A stretch of 64,000 bases of DNA from contig CM068592.1 in assembly GCA_035048485.1 (NCBI GenBank), forward strand, positions 38,014,001 to 38,078,000, read 5' to 3'. The translations under genes and the position numbers were made by a program. Source of the DNA: Pteria penguin (lineage: Eukaryota > Mollusca > Bivalvia > Pterioida > Pteriidae). The notes under the pieces are model-generated. The model ran no database searches. It saw only the letters and a program-made list of their open reading frames with translations, and was not told where the DNA came from. How positions within the stretch are numbered: the first letter of the stretch is position 1; every line of letters starts with the position of its first letter. Shown one piece after another: positions 57,101 through 64,000 of this stretch.

Positions 57101-60100
57101 TTCAGAATCTGATTACACTCTGTTTCTGTCGCGAGAAGAACTTAAACTGTTAAACACGACGTGAAATCTCTCTCGAGTCATGTCATTAAGGTGAAACGTG
57201 TCCACTACATCTACATTAACATTTATTACCGTTATCTTGTCGTGCTAGTAAATTTACTTAATTCATACCTGTTTCAAATAGCTTCACACGTGAATTCTGT
57301 TCCACGTGCATCTTGCTGAATTCCTACCTAATTACCTACATTTGTATTTCCGTAAATATAGGCGCAATACTGACTTTGTCTGGTATGCATAATCCGAGGA
57401 AACGGTTTACCTTGGCCATTCCCTTCTCGTGTGGTTTCGAAAAAAATAGTATAAACCTGTATTTCTATAATTTAATATAATTACGTGATCTGCGTGTATC
57501 AGTGGGGAAACATTTACATGGAAAGGGGAGGGCACTGCTGTATGTAAAATCCCTATTTATACATATATGAATTCAAATATTTTACGATGTCTCTTATTAC
57601 TGCAGAGTGACCAACTAAGACTTTTTATGGAGCGCCTTCATGTAGGTAAGTAGAATGAGTGCATGCATGGTATGCAGACTTCCAGCTCCACTTAATCTCT
57701 TGAACATCAAAATCAAGTTATCCTATCTACTTGAAACCCTCCCTTCTCTACTGATAAGCAACGAAATCACTTCCGACACATTCAAGTGCTGCTGTGTGGG
57801 AAATAGTATAAATCATTCCCTATTTATAAAACTTTCTCCTTTCAAGTTTCTTCTCGTTTTGTCCTGTACAATCTATTTGTATTAAAGGTGAGTCAGTACA
57901 ACAGCTCTCTCTCTCTAAGCCAGATTTACTTAACTGATATAGTTATTGTGTCAAACGCTTGATATAGGATCGATCTGCCCTGGTTCGAATCCCAAAGATA
58001 CTGCCTTGTTTAAGTGGCAATAAATCTCTTGCTTCTAAATCACTTTAAGGTGCTGAAACTTAGAGCGATGTTAAACATCAATCTCTTTACATATGTATTT
58101 CTAAGTCAAATAAAAGTTGCCTATATGTCATCACTGATAACGGTGTACTTAACAAATCATACGTTATCAGATGCATATCGGTCTGGCGACTGCGTCAAAA
58201 TTTATCTTACATTTCCTGAATTTCAAACTTTCTATAAGACAATTTAGACACTAGACTACTGTTTTCATATATTTAGATCGAACACTCCCTTTTCCTATGG
58301 GGGAAACAATCACTGACGTAGACCCAGAATCAAAGAGTGGGAATTATATCGATGACGCAGGGGATGAAAGAAAGGGAGATAATATCTACACTTGACAGCC
58401 AGCGATAACTGCCCCTGATGTGTTAATAATGATAAGACCTTCGAGGTTCCCATGGCCGTATCGCTACATTATGATAAAGACCACATGGGCCAGAACTGTG
58501 GAATGCTGAAAACAGCAATGCCATCTATTCATGCCAACATCTATACTGGATAATCAAGCCTCTGGACGCTCCCGGTTAGGCTATAAGTATATCCCGTTAC
58601 CACAAACTGAAACCCGTAAAGCCGTATATGTGGTTGTATGTGTAGTTATTTAAGTCGGCCAATTTGGCTGCCCAGAAATAAATCAAAATTTCACACTTAT
58701 AAATGCTAAAAAAAAATTGTGAATGAGGTAGGAATGTAATAGAATATGGTGGGAATGAAAGAGTCAGGAAGAGAAATATATAGGAAGGAAGATAAGGGAA
58801 AAGTTGGGAGGATTTCTCCATCCGCACCCTTATCAATGAGTGAAATTGTACAACCGTCACATTTCCTTGTTTCAAACATTAAACGATGCAGCAAAATCAT
58901 AACGGATCTTTAAGAAAATAATTATAATTAATCAGTTCCATATACACTGAATTTGCATTCATTTATTTCTAAAAATTGTTTCATGAAATTCCCGTCAAAT
59001 CATAATGCAAAAACGTCACCCCCTAATAATTACGATATTGCACAATCAGATGCAAGTCTAAACCATCACGCGGTCAGGAAGCACGGGAAACCGCGACATG
59101 AAATAAGCTGTATAGACTAATAACGTAATGAAATATATGAATATTTAATTAACTTCTGGATTACATTAAATCCCTTACACTCCTTCTCGAGGATTGGTAT
59201 TAGCTTTGACCCATCCCTTCTCGACTAGTATACAGGTAAACGAGTCTTAATTATGTACTATACACCTGTGGTTTTAACACCGGTTTGTGAATGAGGAAGA
59301 TTTATGAATGTCTGTTTAAATGCTTGACACCAAGTTATTTCAATCTGCATATGGTTCTGACGAAATCCTACAAGCGAGGGTGGTGTACCATTTGTTTAAG
59401 CCCTTAATATTTCACTTGTCGCATACCGATATCGCTTTGAGAGGGGGAATAAATTAGGTATATTCCAGGTGTATCGATCGTTATATACCTATATGTTTGT
59501 AGATGAAATTATCGTCAAATATATTAAGATTCCAAAGTCCACTAAAAATGCCTTATCATCAAGCAAACGTTCACTCATGAAAAGGGGAAAACTTGGTCAC
59601 AGATTTTCATATTAATTTATGTGGTACCTAGATACGTGTTAGTAACAGGGGTCTTAACATGTCAAAGATGATGAAAATCGAAACAAAAAAGCAATGCTTG
59701 TAATTCAGAATTTTATGTAATATAGCACGCATGGGCGAGGTAAATGAATTGGTCAGTTTTAAAGTTCGTTAACGATATGTTACTGGGTAACCTTGCCTGT
59801 ACAACACGTGTACATCTAAAGTAATAACAGACATGTACATTAGGTCTCTATGAAAACTCAGTTATTCATAACACTCCTAATAGTATAAACACCCCCTTCA
59901 AGAGGCAGAATAGTGGTACAAAAATATTTCATAGGTTCATTGTGGCCTTGACCATGAAGATATGATTTTAGGTCAAGGTCATGACACTCTTTCTGTGATG
60001 AGTAACAATCACATTAGGTATGAAGCAGATCCATTTTACAGCTTAGATTTAATGGGCCGGACAATTTTGACCTTGGTATCAGCTTACTGTGACCTTGACC

Positions 60101-60247
60101 TTGGATGTATGACCCGAAGTCAGAGTCCTAAACGTACCCTTTCATTGTATATAGCAGTTATATTTATACAAGTAGGGTTTTTTCTAAACTTCATAATCAG
60201 GTGGATATGATGATTTCTATATACACCAGTTGGTGGTGGGACATAAA

Positions 60248-60316
<69 letters not shown>

Positions 60317-60681
60317 CATGTGCAAACGAAACAAGGGAAGGCATTGAAATAGGATGGTCACAAAAATCAAATGTTCTCTTCCAACACATAGACGGGTCAT
60401 ACACTGTTATTATGAATTTCAACAATTGAAGAAATCATTTAATGTATTTTACTATTTGTATTATCTGTAAATTATTTTACACGATTACACTAGCCGTCTC
60501 TGTCCGACATCACACATAACACTGCTCTCAAATTCAATGTACATGTACTTACCTCGTTAAACTTGCCGGTAACATATCTGTGTATGAGAGCGGTCTTGCC
60601 ACAATTACAGTCTCCTACAACCACTAGCTTGGATTTGACCACAGTGACCACACCCTCCTCTTGCTGTCCTTGATGTCCCAT
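50855..60681 (-). CDS. Rnd-type Rho-family small GTPase, 5 exons, 236 aa
   Basis: Coding exons: 60681-60553, 56064-55974, 51840-51731, 51510-51376, 51100-50855 (711 nt, 237 codons with stop), all phases consistent. Rnd proteins are constitutively GTP-bound antagonists of RhoA signalling that act on actin at the plasma membrane. The P-loop is VVGDCNCGKTAL (residues 21-32), with Cys at the position of Rho Gly12. The switch II start is WDTSGSSGYDRVRPLSY (from 70), with Ser in place of catalytic Gln61. The base-recognition motif is LVGCKTDLRTD (126-136), and SETSAKT marks the G5 loop. These substitutions match the Rnd subfamily. The C-terminus has basic clusters (RRQRSFIRRKR) and a CSIM CAAX box, expected to be farnesylated. 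Which of the vertebrate Rnd1-3 it is closest to cannot be decided. Confidence 0.93.
51376..51510 (-). CDS. Rnd-type GTPase exon 4: CKTD motif
   Basis: It encodes WVSEVREHCAKQPIILVGCK and TDLRTD. Acceptor TTTCAG, donor GTTTGT. Confidence 0.93.
51731..51840 (-). CDS. Rnd-type GTPase exon 3: switch II
   Basis: It encodes SSGYDRVRPLSYADADLVII. Acceptor TGTTACAG, donor GTATGC. Confidence 0.93.
51841..55973. other. Rnd-type GTPase intron 2; no gene supported
   Basis: Mostly AT-rich. A CpG-richer patch at about 53450-53960 has overlapping short ORFs on both strands. GGGTATAGCTAACCAAACAG and ACTCCTCCCAAGCGCTTGGT near 54608 are a family A fragment. Confidence 0.5.
55974..56064 (-). CDS. Rnd-type GTPase exon 2: switch I to DTS
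   Basis: It encodes TYTPSGFDTYTTTYNVSD and IQMSIWDTS. Acceptor TTTTCAG, donor GTAAGC. Confidence 0.9.
57885..58090 (+). mobile_element. Degraded tRNA-derived SINE
   Basis: B box GGTTCGAATCCC at 57982-57993 and a 3' part CTTGCTTCTAAATC...GCGATGTTAAACATCAATC echo the intact SINEs; the A box has decayed. Confidence 0.55.
60250..60314. repeat. AT dinucleotide microsatellite
   Basis: About 32 AT units. Confidence 0.95.
60553..60681 (-). CDS. Rnd-type GTPase exon 1: P-loop
   Basis: It starts MGHQGQQEEGVVTVVKSK and contains the nucleotide-binding loop; donor GTAAGT. Confidence 0.92.
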
Positions 60682-61740
60682 TTTGTTTTTCTAGAAATGC
60701 ATCTGTTTCTTCGATAATTTAACACTCTCTTACAGGAAAACGGTTCACACGTGGTATAGTAGACTCTATACCAGACGAATTTATTTACTTTAACTCCGTT
60801 CTTTGACTAAATTAGAACCATAAGGAATTTATACTTCCAATAATGAACAAGTTTAAGAAGTTTGTGAAGTAGAGGTACTTAAATCACTGCTGTATCACAA
60901 ATTGCACAGGTTCCTAAAATAAGCTCTCACCTCATTGCATTACTTCGGTTGAGACCTTGACGCATTAATGAATCTCAAGTTGATCGGCTGTGATTATTAT
61001 CATGTGACCCGGAGATAGCTTAGCCAATCAAATGCGAGACATTAGAATATTGACCTCCAACGGAACGCCCCCTACATGAGGAGAGGTAAAGGATACCTTT
61101 ATCATATATTTCAAATAACGACACCTTTCATGTGTAAAATAGATTGATGAATTTTTTAAAGGAATATTAATAAATATAGTACGTAATGATTCTTCGTAAT
61201 GAGTAAAACGTGAAGAAAATATGAAAATAAATAAATACTTCTCCTGCGGCCTCTTGTACTACCAAGTTTCATTCATATTTTGCGGCGATAACACGTCTAT
61301 TGTGTTTACCTTGAGAATATGACAAACGTCTGAACGCTCTTTGTTCCGGCGTTACGACCTGTATACGGCTATGAATGGGTTTCACATTGGTAAAGAAATG
61401 TTCGTCTCTCCCAGGGTCTATGCGGTATTATATGAATTTGGAAGGACGGCAGAAAAATCAAGATTTAAATCAATATAGGCGAGAAAGAGATGAAAAGACG
61501 TCCCAATTTCTGATTTTCCAGATCGAGAAATTATATATTTCAAAATTACCATGTATACATGAAGATTACGATTAATTTTAGTACCCTTTTCTGTTATGCA
61601 CTAGTTGCTACCATTTAGTTTAAAAACCTTATACTTGTCGCCGTAGTTGATTTTCTTTATCAGCATTATTATATGTTACCTTTTGTAAGACATTTTGGAA
61701 ATACCCGATTGGTGATATTCGTTATAGGAAGCAACCTTTC
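60682..61740. promoter_or_regulatory. Upstream region of the Rnd-type GTPase gene
   Basis: The promoter should lie here on the minus strand. No TATA or CpG island is evident; an inverted CCAAT (ATTGG) reads on the minus strand near 61024. No other gene recognised. Confidence 0.3.
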
Positions 61741-61809
61741 TTCTTGAAATGGGAATGTCACCGTATCCGAAACCCCCAAGTATCATAAATGTATATGATA
61801 ATGTGAAAT

Positions 61810-61816
61810 TATGTAT

Positions 61817-61887
<71 letters not shown>

Positions 61888-61895
61888 TCTACATG

Positions 61896-61985
<90 letters not shown>

Positions 61986-62045
61986 TTTTATTTTATTTAT
62001 TTAAAGAATAAATTTATATTTAGATTTATATTTTATTTTATTTAT
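61810..62045. repeat. ATTT/ATCT tetranucleotide microsatellite
   Basis: A long ATTT run (61812-61885), an ATCT run (61898-61940), then ATTT again. Confidence 0.95.
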
Positions 62046-63368
62046 TTAATCTTCTTTTTGGTTATCATTTATTTATCATGATTCATCTTTTCATTTATTC
62101 ATTTGTATAATCTGTCATTTTTAAATATTTACCATTTATTATATATTTATGCATTCATTTGGATCAAAGTTAACATTTAAAATGCCCCTGTCACGAGTGA
62201 AAGCAACTCGATGCATTGGTATTTAAAGGAACCCAGAGGTTAGACCCAACTTTGACTGAAAATTGTTCAAGGAATGGTAATTAACGAGGCTGATGTGATG
62301 TAGGGAGAGAGGGACTACTATTTCAGGAGCTCTGATTGGATGAAATTATTTGATCAATCTATAAATAAAGATTGATTCTACTGTAAAATCATAAATTTGA
62401 ATCTCATTTCGCCAATGTAAAGATTTTATGACCATAAAATGGTGTTGTTGATATTATTATTAACATTTGAATTTTGGCAAGCTTTCGGAGGTTACTCCTT
62501 TCCAGCAAGATTTTCTCAAAATTTAAGTGGATAACCTATAGCAAACTGTTAAAATTCTGATAGAGGAAGGTCTGACAAACATTTTGATATATGAGTTGTG
62601 TATCGCTATGAGATAGAAAGTTGTCTTAATCTTGCTGGAAGTTTGGTACTTCAATATGGGACCCTATGGGAAAAGGAATCACTGTGATTTGACCAGTTGT
62701 CTGGGATCAGCTTACGGAGTTCTTCCAAAGTCCCCTGAATCAAGATTCAGAATCGAAGGATGTAAGTGGCGAAATTTTATGTTATATGTAGTAAAATCCA
62801 CTATCAACTAAGTTTAGTGATTTAGTTATGTGCAGCTATATATAGCAATACTGGAGTAGTTATATTTGACGGTAAAGGGTCGTATGTAGTGGCCGGTATT
62901 ACTATACTTTACAGGAACAATGCAGTTTCATTATTAGACAAATCGCTGAAAACAAAATCATGTCAAATGTCCGTGTCTCCTCATCGAAACAAGTATGTTA
63001 CGCGACGGGATAGCTCACGTTATGTAAACAATAGAAGTGTAGATAACACCAGTTGCTTTATCATTACATACACACGTAATTATGTACATTAAACATGTCT
63101 CCAGTCAAGTGTCAAATGTCCCAATCTCCAGGGCTATTAAGGTATTGTTTTTATGTACGTCGGACTAATCTGCCGTGTCAAACTGCTGTCTTATCGCCCC
63201 TAATACATAGAGGGTGGCGCTCTGGTCTGGAGTGGCCACTGATAAAGTATACCCAATCAATGTAACAAGATGTAGATAAACAAGCAAATACATGTACTTA
63301 GTGATACTAGTACTGATAGTTGAATGTGCAGAAAAATATGTCAAGAGAATGTGAAATTAATGCATTAT
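62046..63368. other. Intergenic, nothing recognised
   Basis: No supported gene, RNA or repeat. Confidence 0.5.
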
Positions 63369-63369
63369 C

Positions 63370-63513
63370 CAGTGGCGGATTTCCGAAAAAGGGGGGGGGG
63401 GCGCACATGTGTATTAGCCAAACTACTTAGCCATTTTTGGTGCCAAATCTGAATTTTTACTTATAAATATGGAGCTAAAAGGGGGGGGGGTACCCCCTCT
63501 AAATCCGCCACTG
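63370..63513. mobile_element. Short MITE, 144 bp, CAGTGGCGGATTT TIRs
   Basis: CAGTGGCGGATTT at 63370 is mirrored by AAATCCGCCACTG ending at 63513; interior has G runs next to each TIR and no coding capacity. Confidence 0.8.
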
Positions 63514-64000
63514 TTATCATATATACATGTACAATGTTCCCATTGATGTATTATACAAGAGACGCTTGGATGTAATTTGTGACTATTAGTAATTGATTTT
63601 CTTTGCTGACAAAAAATGAAAAATAAAGATAAGTGTCGATGACAAAAACGCAGGATGGGATATCTAAAACCGTAAAATGTAGTATGGACTAGACATCTTG
63701 TTAGAAGACAAGTGTTCATGTACATATGATACAAAGTAAGAAACTTCCAAGAATTGAATACAAATATGACTCCTGTCAGGCGCGAAGGAAGCATTTTTAG
63801 ATTGTGGGGGGGGGGGGGGGCACCCAACGTCAGCTTCGAGTAAATACAGCCGTATACCTAATATGTGGATATATATATATAAATTTAAACGAGGTTGATT
63901 CAGTTACCCGCCAAGTTGGATGACTGTTGTCGACACTCCTAATCACCGTCATAAGTAATAAAGTTAATCTGCAATTGGACAAAATCGATCTTTTTCGACT

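Larger units (their letters stand above)
56065..60552. other. Rnd-type GTPase intron 1; repeats only
   Basis: A degraded SINE (57885-58090), an AT microsatellite (60250-60314) and GACCTTGACC-type repeat text (59940-60120) are seen; the rest is unrecognised. Confidence 0.5.

Noticed and set aside
61749..62081. Tyr/Leu/Ile/Phe-rich 110-codon frame resembling a membrane protein
   Set aside because: Translation of the ATTT/ATCT microsatellite.

Overview
The window is animal nuclear DNA, most likely from a bivalve or related mollusc. It is AT-rich, its genes are split by GT-AG introns, and it carries tRNA-derived SINEs with a (TCAA)n-like tail, MITEs and many minisatellites. Four host genes can be read exon by exon. 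The species cannot be named from the sequence alone.

Layout. (1) 1-27.3 kb, minus strand: a laccase-type multicopper oxidase. Sixteen exons join in a consistent phase to give 801 codons plus stop, with a signal peptide, all copper-ligand motifs and a C-terminal membrane anchor. (2) 8.55-18.46 kb, inside intron 8 of that gene: a ~9.9 kb Polinton/Maverick-type virus-like element. It has ~0.4 kb terminal inverted repeats and eight genes, all on the plus strand: chromodomain integrase, packaging ATPase, zinc-finger/pX-like protein, an unknown protein, a penton-type candidate, a pVI/pX-like candidate, double-jelly-roll major capsid protein, and adenovirus-type cysteine protease. There is no DNA polymerase B. 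Four capsid-module genes carry one break each; integrase, ATPase, zinc-finger protein and protease are open. (3) 27.3-32.9 kb: minisatellites and dispersed repeats. (4) 32.9-36.6 kb, minus: a complete DUSP19-like phosphatase (3 exons, 230 aa). It lies head to head with (5) a second atypical dual-specificity phosphatase at 37.2-38.3 kb, plus (2 exons, 167 aa). (6) 38.3-50.8 kb: no supported gene; a large block of tandem repeats, a foldback MITE and a short MITE. (7) 50.9-60.7 kb, minus: a complete Rnd-type Rho-family GTPase (5 exons, 236 aa) with the substitutions that make Rnd proteins unable to hydrolyse GTP and a CSIM prenylation box. (8) 60.7-64 kb: upstream DNA with ATTT/ATCT microsatellites and a MITE.

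The most unusual part is the mobile element. It combines an integration module (integrase, TIRs) with a packaging/capsid module (ATPase, capsid proteins, protease) but shows no replication gene. Most of its genes start downstream of a TATAAATAG-like box, and several boxes contain the stop codon of the previous gene. Its right TIR holds five TGAYGTCA (CRE/ATF-like) sites at exactly 12-bp spacing. Its left 2.6 kb is non-coding and built of repeats. It sits about 48 bp from a laccase splice acceptor without breaking the reconstructed coding sequence.
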